Below, piece after piece: positions 28,456-42,800 of a stretch of 64,000 nt of DNA. Every line of letters starts with the position of its first letter. Within the stretch, counting starts at the first letter, position 1. A program made the position numbers and the translations under genes. Source of the stretch: Lates calcarifer (lineage: Eukaryota > Chordata > Actinopteri > Centropomidae); contig NC_066853.1 in assembly GCF_001640805.2 (NCBI RefSeq), forward strand, positions 26,180,378 to 26,244,377. The letters run 5' to 3'. The notes beneath the pieces were generated by a model that saw only the letters and a list, made by a program, of their open reading frames with translations, did not search any database and was not told the origin of the DNA.

Positions 28456-31400
28456 GGGGGGTTACTTCTGTTTATTGCACTTCGAATGAGGTTAATTGAT
28501 AAATAAAATTTTTTGACAGTATCCTCACTTTACATTTAGTACCTAAAACTTTTGCACAGTACCATATATATATACATTTGTGCACATATATGTGTATAGG
28601 CACATGCCTAATATGTATATACAATGTATATATAATACACATTTATAATACATACATGCCATGCAGAGAAGGCTAAAAATCATGAAAGCAAAAATATTAG
28701 TGTCTGGTCAAGACAGGACCACCGGCCATAAAACCATAGAACCATGTCTTGCTGCTTATCTTGGTCACAAAAACAAAGTTAGGGGTTCTAATCAAAAGTT
28801 TTCTTTGCGTCATGTTTCTATGTTAAAAAACAAAAACAAGCGGTGGCCTCAGGGTTTATGATGGTGACCATGAAATTGCAACATGTCATCTCATTTCCTT
28901 TCAACTCTACTGTATTCTGTCTAATAAAAGTGTAAAAATGCCCAAAAATATCTAAAGAAAAAGAATAACATTATTTCTTCCATTTGTTCCATTAAATATT
29001 AATATCAGTGTCAGACTCAGAAATCCTGTCTGCCTGTCTGTAGATAGAAACATCTCCTCTGTAGGAGCTGTTGTCAGTTGACCTGTGCTTTGTGCCCTGC
29101 AGGAGAACTCAGAGCATGGGACATGAACCTCTGAGGAGACAGGGTTCCTCCACCACCAGCCGTCCCCCTCAACCTCTCTCTGCCCAGGCCATCAAGCACA
29201 TCTGGGTCCGAACAGCTCTCTTCGAGAAAGTTCTGGACAAGATAGTGCAGTACATTGTGGACAACTCCAGGTGATTTCTTTTATTCTCTGCTCCCTTGCA
29301 TTACACAGCAGTGACTCACAATACTCCACTCCAGCCTTTGTTGTAGCTGAATGATGAATGGTCCTTTGAATGGCCTGTTTACATGTTCCACTCCTCTCCT
29401 GTGTTTGCTCTCTGGTTGCTTTATTCTGGCCTCTGTCTGGTTAACAACCGCTGTGTGCTTCAACAAGCAGTCCACACTCAGTGTGTCAGCTAGAGTGAAA
29501 TGATGCGCCACCACTTATTAGCCACAGACATAATGCTAATGTGGACGTAAACTTCTTTGCAAACCCAGACCTAAAATGAACATTATGGATAATCTATACA
29601 GATCAGCCAAGCAAGGTGATTGGCTCATCCAGCTCCTGTCAGATGGTGGGTTCAAATCAGTGAAGAAAACAAAATGTAAAATGTGAACGTTGTGTTATGT
29701 TTTTAATCACAATATCATCTCATTTAGTGTAAAAAGATTTAATAGTCACAAATTTGCCAAGTGTCGCTACAGTAATAAAATAAAGACTGTAAAAACATGT
29801 ACATTGTCGAGAGTCCTGTCAGGATAAAAAAAAAAAAACACATTGCAGCAATAGTTAAAGCTGTTAGCGTGGTAAAATATAATCTCTCCAGTTTGTTTGT
29901 ACTCAGAGTAAAGCAGTGTTCTGTGGTTCATTCGGTTAAAAGTTTTGTGATACCAGAAAACCTGGTTTAAACCCAAAGATAGCTGGATAACTTACTAATC
30001 TTGTTCTGTGATACAGGTCCCAGGATGCAATGCAACCACATGTTTTGAGTTAGGGATGCGCACAATCATCAGAACTGAATTACACCTGTTTCAAACTATA
30101 CACATTATATCCCCATACATCCATCTATGCATGAAAAAAGCTAATTTTTGCGAGAATTAAGTATGTGCAGATGAGATGATATTTATCTTTAACCTATCAT
30201 ATACAGCTCAAGAAGACTCCTCATTTCACATCACACGACTGGTGATTTAATAATAGTTTTCCTTTGATTCACTGTTTTCTGTGTGTTTATCACTGCAGTA
30301 AATACTATGAGAGAGAAGCTCTGATGCATGACTCGGTCTTCGGGCCCATCTTGGCAGCCCTGCTGGGTAAGTATATTAGACTGTTCTTGACCTGCCAAAA
30401 TTTCCAAAATTACCAGAGGCCAGTAACAGAAAGTACAAAATCACAATATCCAGAACAAATGTTTCCATTCATGTAAAATCCACTAGGTCAGGAATTTCAA
30501 TCATAGATATGACCACAAACTCAACCACTCTCAGAATTGTTTGTTAGAGGATACATTTAGAGCCACCTCTGACAGTATAGCAGCAGGAGCTGAAAGCAGA
30601 CAGCAGGCAGGACACTGACACACACACAAAGTTTAATAAGCAGAAACACACAGGCAGGAATAGGAAACAAACAGGTGTGTAGACTTAACCAAAGATGACA
30701 AGTTGAACAGTGTGACAACTGGCTGAGGAAAAATAAACACTGTATACACACTGACTAAAGAGGTCACAAAGTGCAGCTGATGAGGCAGATAGCAGCCAAA
30801 GAGTGCTGGTGAAGGAATCAGCAGCAGATGTTCAGAACAGCACAACACACCGAGGGCACCTGATGGACAGGTAAGGAACTGCTCAGAAACACTCATCACT
30901 GACTCCAAGTACCTGCTGATGTTACTCTACTGTAAACTATTGCTGAAAGCCTGTTTTGTTGCTACAAACTGATGCAGCAGATGTCAGTCAGTCTGACTTA
31001 CAAACAAGCAAGTTAAATGTTTTTACATAGAGTTATTACTTTTTTCATAGTACCAACTTCCACAGTCATATGCTTGTTTTTGGCTGACTTGCACTGTAAT
31101 ACAATAGTGTCAAAATCACACTCAAATCTGCAAACTGCCATTCTTAAGTATACTTTATGAAGTCATTTTTCCCCAATGTGAACACAAATTTTACAGTTGG
31201 GAATCAGTATACAAGCAGAGATCGCCATGATGCAGGGAACAGTTGCACATTAAAAAAAACAGAAATATCACTTGTGACTCCTAACAGTGGTTTGTGTACT
31301 TAAATTTGAACTGTTCAGAGCATTCAAGCAAAAATAGGTTTGGAACCTCAAAAGTCGGTTCCCAGCTGGAACGAAAAAAAACATGTTAGCATCAATGGAT

Positions 31401-33800
31401 AGCATTTAGTTTTCGGCTTACAAATATATAATAACAGTACTAATGCTCACACATAAACACTGCAATCCATCATTGTGCATTGTGCAACACCCCCTCCATT
31501 AACAATGCATCCTGGATTACAGTGGTTCCATTTAAAACTCATATATACTCAGCACCAAGGTTCCGAGAATCCTAAACCAAAACAACAACAGGTTCAAGAA
31601 CCAGAGCTATTTTGGTGGAAAAAGGATGTAGATTGACTTCTTCTTTCCATGCCATGAGCACACACACTGCAGCATATTTTCACACTGTCCCACACACTTT
31701 GTCTTGCTGCACTAAATATTCACTAGAGCACCAAATGTGGATTAATCCTCTGCTGAAAGCAGTCCCCAACAAATGCACTTTTTCCTCCTGTTTGAGTAAC
31801 GTATTCTATAAACTACAGTAGCCAAAATGAAACGTATGTATTTACAATTTGTTTTTATAGATTTATGTCCTCAACCATCACAGACACAGTGGGGAGGTCA
31901 GAAAATATTGTAAGACATTGTTGCCTTTGGTCTTTTGATTTGACAATAATCAAAAATAGAAGAAATAGCATCAGGCTTAAGTTTTGATAGCAATAATAAT
32001 AGAAAAAGGCACTGGAAAATGAATTGGAATTTACAGTTTTTAAGACATGCTAAAAATAAAGACATGGGGACTAAAGAAATGATAAAAATACTACTAGCTC
32101 CTATGGGACAGATTAGATCCAGGCAGGCAGGATGTTACTTTAATGTCAGTGCTTCTCCATTCTGATCTGTTCCATTAATGTTTCATAAAGACCCAATCAG
32201 GGGTACTTAAATAATAATTTAGTGCCATAAGATTCTATTTTCAAGTCTTATACCAAGGCTGAATAAGTTTAGTAAAAATTCACTTCTGCTAAAGTATTAA
32301 AGCGTTCTAAAGGGTTTAAAATGAGGAATGAGACTCATTAACTGTCTGGTGAATGTCTGCATGTGTTTGCTGTATTTTAAGTGGGGCCCTGTGCTCTGGA
32401 GTACACCAAGCTGAAGACATCAGATCATTTATGGACTGACCCCTCAGCCAATGAGCTAGTTCAGCGCCACCGTATCCATGGGGCCCACCGGAGCCAAGAT
32501 ACCACGGCTGGCCGCCGGCCTGCTCTGGGGGTGAGTGTGGAGGCTGAATTAAATCAGCTGCTTCAGGAGGTGTTTGGTGATGAGGAGTTTTTTCTATTAA
32601 AAATCTTTTCTATTCTAGATCCGCAAGAGACAGTCCAGTGGCAGCATGTCAGAGGACAGGTTTGCTGCATCAGCGAGGGAGTATGTAGAGTCTCTTCACC
32701 AAAACTCCAGAACACACCTTCTTTATGGCAAAAACAACGTCCTGGTGCAACCGGTATGACTGCATATCACTCTGTAATAATAATAATAATAATATAAAAC
32801 AATAATCCAACAGAATAATAATTCTCACTATGCAGTTCTAGTCTCTTAAAAAGCCATAGTAAAGGTGTATCCAGAAGAGACAAAGGATTGGAAATGGATG
32901 TAGATCTGTAAGAGTCCAATCTCTGTTGATCAGTATAGTTCTTTCCATGTTAATGACAGCAGTTCAATACCCCATGGAGAGATAAAGTCTTATTGTATAG
33001 AATGAATTTTGGGTTTTTTTTTCATTCTGAAGATTCTGATCCTATGTTGACCTTTGAACTGGTTGTATATTTTCCCGTCATGCTAATGGATGGTCTGGAG
33101 TTAGAAGGCTTTTCTATGTCTTGCCACCTATCACTGGATGTCTGGGTGATGGGAAGCAGGATCTGATGGGAGCTTAGGCCATCATTTTTTGTCACCTTAC
33201 TTTTTGCCTAATGCAAAAGGTCTCTGGTGCAGATCCATTTACATCTCCTCCACACACATGACCTCTTTCATAGTGACTGATGCCAGGCTGTTGCTACACT
33301 TTTTATGTTACTTTTCTTGATAAAACTAATGGTCAAATATCTAATGTAGAGATAAAGTCTTGTTGTATAGAATGAACTCATTTTCATTCTGGAGATTTTG
33401 ATTATTTATTCCTATGTTGGCCTTGTGCTCATATGAATTGAACTTCTAGAAATGGTCATATGACCTTTGAGCTGATCATATCTCTCTGACATGCTAATAG
33501 CTGGTCTGGAGTTAGAGAAGAGTGCTCTTGTCTTTGTTTCCTGTCAAAATCATGAGAAAACAAGGAGGATCGGTGTTCTGGACATTTGAGTGTGCTTACT
33601 CTGAACTTGTCTCTGGCATCCAGTGTATATATGCTGTGGAGGCACTGAAACTACTGTTACTCTTAATAAAAGCATAAAAGCAGCAATCCAACTCAGAGGC
33701 CTACATACATGCAGCACAGACAGACAACACTTTGCATCCATGCCTGGTGTACAGATAAATTGCAAATGATGGTTATTTTCATCTATTATTGTGCTGCGCA

Positions 33801-33835
<35 letters not shown>

Positions 33836-36800
33836 ATACAGAGTATTTTGTATGTGTGATCTTTGAAATGAAAGCTGTCTTTCTCCTGTCTGTAATGTGC
33901 TCTGTGCTGCCAAGTAGCTCCAGCATGTTTGGCCCTGGGAATTTATAATGAGGATATATTTGCCTCCTACAACACTCAGCCTTTGACAGAGCCATGCTAA
34001 CACACATGGCTGAGTGTATACACAGATGAATACAGCACTCACTACACGTTATGCATGCTAAATGGCACTATATATGATTCTACTCTGCTATTTATACCAG
34101 AATTTCTTCTTATATACAATATGAAATATAGAATACATGTACAGTATTTAATGATATCTCACAACCTAGCCTGCATGAATACATGTAACCTATATTAGAT
34201 TATCAGCTGACAGGCCTTGAAAAAAATTTGTGTTGCCATGGAGACACCATTGGCATTTAAATCTGAATAAATAATTCTAACCTAAACTCTGAATGTTATG
34301 TATTTTGCCATAAGTCTTTAATGTTTAAGAGAAATACTTTTAGCTACCACCAAATTAGCTATCTTTAGATATCTTTGTCTTGTTTCTGTGTGTTAAGAAT
34401 GGAGCTGGGATAGAGAGGTGATAATCTTACATAAAGACTGGAAGCAGGAGTTCACCAAGTTTGTCAAATTCATTACAGCACATAACTCTCTAAAACCACA
34501 CATTGACATTTGTACGCTCTATTTGTACCGGGTATTATAATACAACCTGTATGTCAGATACATTATCTTGTCTTTGCATTTGCACCTGGTATTTTAATAC
34601 ATTCTCATTATCTTCGTTGAGAACAGGTCTCTGTCCTCTGAGGCAAAACCTGTGCATGAGTAATTTGAGGTGGCAGCAAATCAGCTGTAGGAGTCAGAAA
34701 TGTCTTTGTAAATGTATCTGTTTCTATAGGAGCTGTCCACTTTAGCATGGACAGTGCTGTCACCCCAAAACACCAATAAACCACCGGTTTCCTGAGGCTC
34801 CAGGGATGTGAACCTTCCATTTCTACTGGTCACTGTAACTGTTAGAGCCTTCTTTCTCTAGATTTTGATCAATTTAAGTCATTTCTAATGCAGGGAGTGC
34901 TCAATGGTATTCTCCATCAGAGGTCAGAGGTTAGAACAGGAATGATGCTGCAGATTGCGTCTACCTTAACCTACCTACCTTAACACAATGGGAGCCAGAC
35001 TACCTCCAGAAGTGGTCACACTGATCTGATCACAGTCATATCACAACATGCTTACACCTTACATTAATATGCCTTTTTCCTTATTCAGATAAGGTGTCCA
35101 GATACAGATTGCATTCCTGTTTGTGTATGGACTAGCTAACTGACTCCATGGCAACATTTTGCTTCCTGTTTACATCTCCCAAAACATTACAAGAACTGCA
35201 AATCCTAGAGCACTGATAATCCTCCAAATAGAAATAGCAATAAAGACAGAATCCATTAATACTAATAGTGCAGCATGAAAAAAATATTTAACCCTTAAAT
35301 GGGAAAGCACATATAAATGTTTTTGAAGAATGAATTAATTGCTGTCTTCTAATAAAATGACATAATTTTCTCCTTTCATGAATATTTAATGTTCCAACTT
35401 TTAAAACCTTCAATAAACAATGAACTGAATAATAGTCATAGTTATGTTTGGCCCCCTCTGAATCTGTCCCTGCTGTCAGACTTTGAGAGCCCCTCAGTTA
35501 AGCAAAACACATAGAAGGTGTTGATTGGTGTCGTTTACAAGTGTCTGTAGGCTAACCTAGGCTAATCACCTGCTTCTAGCTCCATTCTTAGTTACAGTGA
35601 CATTGATGTTCTATCTCTATTTCTTAAAGATTTGAAAGCAACTTTTTAAGTGGTTCCAGTTATTTTGATAAGAAGGTTTTTTCAAAGATACAGCTTCAGT
35701 TTCCTGCTCTCTGTCTTTTGCAGCAAATGTGACAGTTTCAAACTTGCAGTCTCACGTTAAGTCCTTCATTCTTTCCCCTCCTGCTCCCATGGTAGAAGAA
35801 GGAAATGGAAGTGTTGCGGGGCTACTTGTCACTCCATCAGGCTGGGGATAACCTCACCCTGAAGTGGACCCCCAACCAGCTCATCAATGGCACACTGGGA
35901 GACTGTGACCTGGAGAAGAGGTAGTCAAAACACCCCACCATATATTTATAAAAATGAACTATATAAAATCTATGATAAAATCTATCTACTTTCAAAAATT
36001 GTGCACATAATGTCACTTAGAAAGATGTGAAATGTAACAACTGCCTCTGAAACTTCATTTTCACCTTTGTCTTACTCATTCAAAACACATTTCCATCTCT
36101 TTTAGTATCTACTGGGACTACGCACTGACTGTTCCTCTGCGCCAGATAGTCTGTATCCACTGTCATCAGCGCCGTGAGTATACTGCTGCTGCTCCCAGTC
36201 CCCACTCACACAGCCATGTTACAGCACATCAGTCAGCTCACGATAAGCATTTTGTCATGAAGAGACTGTTTCATAAGCTGTTATCACATCAAAATATTGA
36301 CTGCTTTTCTTGCGAAAGAATAAATTTGCTGTGGATGGGCAGTGCAGGTCATATCGCTGTTTTCATGTTAGTGTCTTTCACTTGTACTGGTGAAAGCTTC
36401 TGAACTCTCTCACTCCTTTTGCATTTGTTTGTGTATGTTCTCTTCCTATCTCATCCTTGTGTAATGTTTTTTCTCCCCATCCTAGCTGACTGTGGTGGTA
36501 CGCTAGTTCTGGTTAGTCAGGATGGGATCCAGCGGCCGCCCCTCCACTTCCCCCCTGGTGGTCACCTCCTGGCTTTCCTCTCCTGCCTTGAAACAGGCCT
36601 TTTACCACGGGGTCAGCTGGAGCCCCCCCTCTGGTCCCAGAAAGGCAAGGTGTGTTGCCCTGTTCACATTCAGAAAGCGAGGATTCAAATAATAAAAACA
36701 CAAACCAACCTCTGAATTCATTTCTCTGTTTGATTTAGATTACAACCAGGAGCTGAGTTTATATCAGGTGATATTAGATATCATACACCATGAACTGACC

Positions 36801-39800
36801 AGTAGTCTAGACACAGATTGACCCAGGGTGCAAAAGTTGGGGAATTTCAAATGCTATATCTCTGTAGCTGATGCTGGCGGTATCTCCATGAAGCTTCTTT
36901 CTGTTGACTACATGTGGATGAAGCTAGCTAGCATTTACTTAGTTTGTTGCTAAATTAGTTTTTCTTCCTGTCAAATGTGACTGGATGAGATGTTCTTTTT
37001 GTGAACCATGCAATATTGGCAAAGTAGAACCATTTGCAATATAGATGATATTTGTTGTAAATACAGCAACATATGTTTTATTCATCCATTATTTATTCAT
37101 ATATACTGTACATATAATCAACTCTGTCATCATTTCGGAGGCTGCACTGTGTGCTGCTGAAGAGGTGTTTCTAATTCTTGACCTGCCCTCAGTGATATAT
37201 GAAAAATGAAAAACGTATTAAACCAACAACTGAGTACCACGTAACCACAATGTCTGTGGTTTAAATCTGGATAGAGTCAGTTTCTCTTTCAGGCCAGTAA
37301 CAATATTCTGGACTCTCTATTTGAAAGAAGTGTAGCAAACATCTGAAAAAAATGTAGATCACATACTGTCATTGTGTGTGTTTTGTGGCTCAGTGTGTGC
37401 TTTTGTATTTGATATATTTGTGTGCGTCCTGCAGGGGAAAGTGTTCCCTAAACTGAGGAAGAGAAGCAGTGCCGCCCGGCTCATCGACCAGGACAGGAAT
37501 GGTGAGGAGCAGACAGCTGCTGACTACGTGTTTCGCATTGTCTACCCAGGATACCGCTACGACGCCAGTAAGTAACACTTTTACATTGTTATACACACCA
37601 GTACAACAGATTCCCAAGAAAAATGTAATCTTCCTCTATGGCTAACACTCAACTCTGTGATTGCTCTTGCCTTTTAAATAATAAGTATATCTGTTTGAGG
37701 TTTATATTCCCACAATGTGTTTACAAAGTACGGGTGCAGTGTGTTGTCCTCCCCACAATGCACATCTTGAGACCTGTAGGGCGGCGCTGTTCTAACTGTC
37801 TTTTCTGTTGTCCCACTGGTGCAAGCAGTCACTATAAACTACCACCACACCACGGGCAGCCGCGCTCCATCGCTGGACGATGACGAGGAAGAGGAAGATA
37901 GGCTCCATGCTATGATCTCAATGATCTGCTCGCGGAACCTCACAGACCCTAATGTCATGAAAGGTTTTTATCACCTTAACACACCCACCCAACCCCACTG
38001 CCCCCCCCCCACTCGTGAGACCTCACCCCAGCCTCAGACGTCCCTCCCTGCCTCCCACCCCATTGCCCTTTCGGGTCCTCTCTCCTCCCTTCCTCCTTAC
38101 CTCACCTCCACCAGCTCTTTCTGCCCGTGTGTGTGCCGCCTGATGCCGAGCCCAACAGTGTGGAGGAGGCTTGGGTTGGCTGTGTTAACAGGGATGTGGG
38201 GAAGTTCAGGATTATCAACACAAATCTGAAATGCAAAGATTTTTCTATTGACATGATTATGCCCTTCATATGTGAGCCAAGTTGAAAATTAAGAAATGCT
38301 AAAATTTCAATTAAGAAATGCTAAAATTAGCAATAAAACAACCAATTAACAGATTAAATCTGAGGAAATGGTCAGCGTCTGAATATAAACCAAACCAACA
38401 ACTGACAGCCACTAACTGCCTCTAACTTTGTACCAAAAGGTCAGATTTAGTTTTAACAGTCTGCCACATGGTTTTCCAGCACCAAGAGAGATGCTGAAGG
38501 GCAAATAATGATGGAGGTAGCCCTTCTTTAATTGAGAGCAAAAAAGGGTTCAGGATTCTGAAATTGGAATTGTGGTCTTGATTTTAGTTTTACAAATTCT
38601 CCTCTATGAGCTTAATTTAATCTGTAATCTTCTATAACTCCTCCACTAATCAATACTTTCAGTGCATTAATTAGCAACTGTAAAAAGCGTTGTAGACTCT
38701 CTCAGTCTATTTTGTTCAACTTAACAAAATTAGGTGTGATAAGTAAACCCCACTGTATGCTATCACTCAGCGGCAAACAGACAAAAGTAGCTGTAACATG
38801 TAGCTGTTAAAGAGATATTTTTCTCAGGGGTTTGATGGAGACCAAAGTGTAAAGGAAAATGGACCTTAGACCTACTTTCATCAGGGGGATGGAAAGATGA
38901 CTATTATTGCTCTAATATTGCTCTGTGTCTGCTGTGTTCCTGTGTCCCAAGCGACCTAACAAAATTATACCACAGTATGGCAATGAACTTATTAACTGAT
39001 GGGTTTTATTGATGTTTAAACATGCTACATGTAGCACTTTTTACAGTACATACAACATGAATTCCTGCTTGCTGTGTAACTTTGTAGCCACATACTCTCC
39101 CATTTGTTTTGTATCAGGGGTCAAGGAGGCTTTAAAATTCACTACATGTTTCACTCAGTGTCCTCCATAGCACAGCATCCATCATCACATCGGTCTGTAT
39201 CAAAACTTCATCAAACCCTAATGTCATATTTTACCCAAGTGTAGCAGTGGGTTGTCAGCACAGTCCTCCAGTGCTGCACATTTAACTTGAGTTCCATAAA
39301 CTGTAATGCAGATCTTGTGTGATGCTAGCAAAGATGAAGTAAACTGTAGCTGAAGCTGCAGATGGAGGAGGACAGGAAGAGGAGGAACACAGGCAGAAAG
39401 AGAATCATCACACATCATCTTCAAGCAGCAGACAAATAGCCTGTTAGTAAGCAGCCAGAGGAATCCTTTTATTTTAGGATCATCTCCAAAGCCAAATAAA
39501 TCACTGTCTCAGCCTCTTAACTTCTTACAGCACTCACTCAACAATAAAATACAGTTTCAGCGTTCTTGCTGGCCTTAGTTTACCATGTATGTTTCTCCTT
39601 TTCTCATTATATAAACTATAGCTGCAGGGTAAGAGTTTCTGGACATTGTAATCTGGCACAGTAACGTCCTGTCTTTAGAAAACGGATATTGTCAGACATC
39701 CAGTTAATGCCTGAGCAGCCGCTGACACGCTCCCTCTACACCCTTACTGCCTAATTTCACTCTCTCTTTCTGTCTTCTCTTTCTTCCCTCCACCCAGCAA

Positions 39801-42800
39801 CACAATTTATTCCACTTGCTTGGCAGGGATCCTCACACAAGCCTGTGAAACACACACTGGAAACACACACTGTCAGATGAACAGACTTGTTGTATAGATA
39901 GTGCTGCCAAACACAATGACTGCACACGTCTGCCGCCTAGTTTCGCATCATCACAGATTCAGACTTCCCTAGGTCTCCTCATCTAAGTCAAGGCCCTTCT
40001 GGCTTCTGGGATTTGCAGTGCCGACTGCCTCAGAGTTATGAGAGGGTGTAGCTCTTGAAGCATGCCTCACCACTGTTGGGTTTACGCTGTGGCCAAGAAT
40101 CGCTTTGATAATTTGCTTAGTTTTTTTTGCACTTCTTTAATTTGACTTAATTCTGTTTCCTTCTTTTTGTCCTTTCATTTCTCACTTGCAACATGCTTGA
40201 CAGTTTCTGCATGGGAAATATGCACCCGTGTCATTGTTTTTTAAAGAACACCTCTGTGTTTCTGCGTATTTGTGATGGAAAATCCTTTCTCACAGTCTCC
40301 TCCTCTGTTTGTTTTGATTTCTCTCTCTCTTCTCTGACTTCCTCAGTTGTTTCTCCTCTGTTTGTGCAGTCGTTTGCTGCGATGCTGTTCACTGTAATTC
40401 TTCACTAACCCCACCACCCCTTCCCCCTCCCCTCGCCCCCTCCTCCACCCCTCTCATTACGGTCCTGTGGGGTTCCGCAGTAGTAGAGACGTGGAGTCCT
40501 TGTGTGAGCGGGGTTGCATTACTGAGCCCAAAACACTTGTTGATCACATATAGTCCCTAAAGTAAAGAGGGGGGAGGCCAAATGTCGGTCTCGCTCCAGC
40601 ATTCTTTCTGTTTGCTTTTTTGTTCTTAATATTATTTGTTTTTTTTGGGGTTATTGAACAACCAAAGCACAGCTTCATATTTATGACAGGTCATCAGCTC
40701 CAACCTGAAGAATTAAGGTGAAGAGCATTTATTTAATGTTGAAGTTTTTATGATTTTCTCCTCCCCTTTGTGTGCCCTTTTACTGGTGTCCATTTGTTTT
40801 TGTTGTTTCTGAGATTTCTTTCGGTGTCTCTTGTCTTGTCTGGTTTTATGCATCCTGCATGGCCTGAGCGTCAGCCTTGTCCCTGCTCTCTCCTCTACTT
40901 TCAACTCTGTCGCTTCTTCTCTTTTTCCTCTCCTTCCTCCTCTGTCCTATCTAGAGCGTTCTTCTGAGCTCTGCTGTCTCCTCTCTCCCCTCTGAATGAA
41001 CTGATCCAGCATGGCTTCCCTGCATCCCCTCTGCCTGTCTCTCTCACAGCACTGTTCCTGCTTCCTAAACTGCCCCCTCCACTTTTGGTTTCCTCTCTAC
41101 ACTTGTTTTTCCAGCTCTCACATGTAACATGAGTGTAAAATGTCCACCCATCAATTCATCTCTTGATGTCATGAGTAATGAGGAACAATACATGGAAAGA
41201 TGTATTTATGGTTGAGCTGAGGGACCTATGTCATAATATGTAAGACATACAGTCAGTCTGAAGTGGATTTAAGTGTAAAAAAGTGGAGAATTTTAAATAG
41301 CAAAGAGTTAAATACATTAAAAAACAGCACTATCCATTTTCTCTCACAGCACTGAGACCTCTCTGTCTTCTCACTTTCATTCTCTCTGGTTTAGACCATG
41401 GGGAAATGATGGAGATGCAGGGTTTTGGAGGAAGCCCGTCGTCGTGGCAACAGGCTGAAGTAACCACTCATGAGTCACTGTGCCAGTCCTGCTCCACAGC
41501 TGGTAGCAACGTGTCATTCAACTACCCGGGTGGCTGTACCTGCATACACGACCCATCAGACATTCACACGTATGCACTGTAAAACTTGAAACCGTCCATT
41601 ACATGTACTAGTGTGCTACAGTGTGTGTAATTTACCCTAAGCAACAGGTTGTGGTTAGTGCAGTTTGTTATGTGGGAAACATGAAGAGATCAATTTATGA
41701 TCAAAAGTCTAAGAATTCATACCTGCACTGATCTGAAGTTTCAGTATATGAAACTAAATACTATTTTAGTATCAAACTTAGATTGAATTTAGAACTGAAA
41801 CAACAATTAATCTGCAGTTATTTCATATTGATCAAATGTTAAAGACATTTTTCAAGAAAACTGAATTTTATGAACCTTTACGTTCTGAGCTGTTGGTGAG
41901 ACTATTGGCTTTGGGAGGTTGTGTTGGCCACTTTTCAGTGTTTCTGATTTATAGACTAAAAGACTGATCCATTAATTGAGAAAAACAACTGGCAGATTAA
42001 TTGATTGAATCAAATAATTGTTCATTTTATGAAAGAAAAGAAACAAAATTGATTGTAAATACAGTAGATTCTAGTGTAGAGTTACAATAATACACATTCT
42101 TGTAAATAAGCTGTGAGATAATTACTAAATCAACTCACTATCTAGAGCTCACTACTAAAACTTGAGATCTGAACTGATAACAGTACAGCTAACAGTATAC
42201 AGCTACACTAGACAAGACTACTGTTGTAACATTACTAACATTAGTCAGTAAAAGATTAAAACAGAGGTTGTAGAAAAACATGGCAGTGCTCTGTGGCTGC
42301 TCACAGCTGGAGCCAGAAAACTGAACTTTGTCAAAGAGATGAGGAAGTCTTGTTGGAAGTCCTGATGGAAGAGCAAGCAACAACTCCCACAGCTGACTCT
42401 AATAGGCTGACACTCCTTTCATTCAAACAAACACAACTCAAAACATAGTTTTCTTTTAGCCTTGATTTGTGAGGTAATGTGGCACCGCCCGGACGCCAAG
42501 ACACACATTAGAAGCAGCGGCTGAAGCTGTTGAATGTGTTGCCATGACCTCATCTTCTGAAAGAAAAGTTGAGGCTTTTTAAGCCTGAATGATTGTAAAG
42601 ATTTCATGGAGCCATTGTCTATGTTAGCCAATCCATCCATTAGAAGAATTAGAAGCAGCCATGATGGTGGCTACCATGGTGATAATGAGTGACCTTTTTT
42701 TCCATCAGTATTCCTCTCAAGATGCTGTGCCAGAACATGAAGAGGCAGATAGTGTCCAGAGCCTTTTATGGATGTAAGTAAATCATGTTACCTCTGCTCA

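Larger units (their letters stand above)
21644..29102 (+). other. sgsm2 intron 1 (about 7.5 kb)
   Basis: The intron contains long GT/CA microsatellites, a Tc1 transposase remnant, an (AAT)n tract and a short retroelement end, each listed separately. No internal exon was recognised. Confidence 0.8.
32754..35795 (+). other. sgsm2 intron 5 (about 3.0 kb) with a tandem duplication
   Basis: It contains the diverged direct repeat at 32975-33517 and a (CA)n tract at 33800-33832. Two 24-base related words lie at about 34521 and 34577. No internal exon was recognised. Confidence 0.7.
35921..37434 (+). other. sgsm2 introns 6, 7 and 8
   Basis: Introns 35921-36105, 36174-36485 and 36650-37434 are short and without recognised repeats. 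The end of intron 8 is TG-rich. Confidence 0.7.

Noticed and set aside
32381..32797. Single 138-residue ORF as an independent gene
   Set aside because: It reads through sgsm2 exon 4, the 88-base intron and part of exon 5 in the wrong frame.
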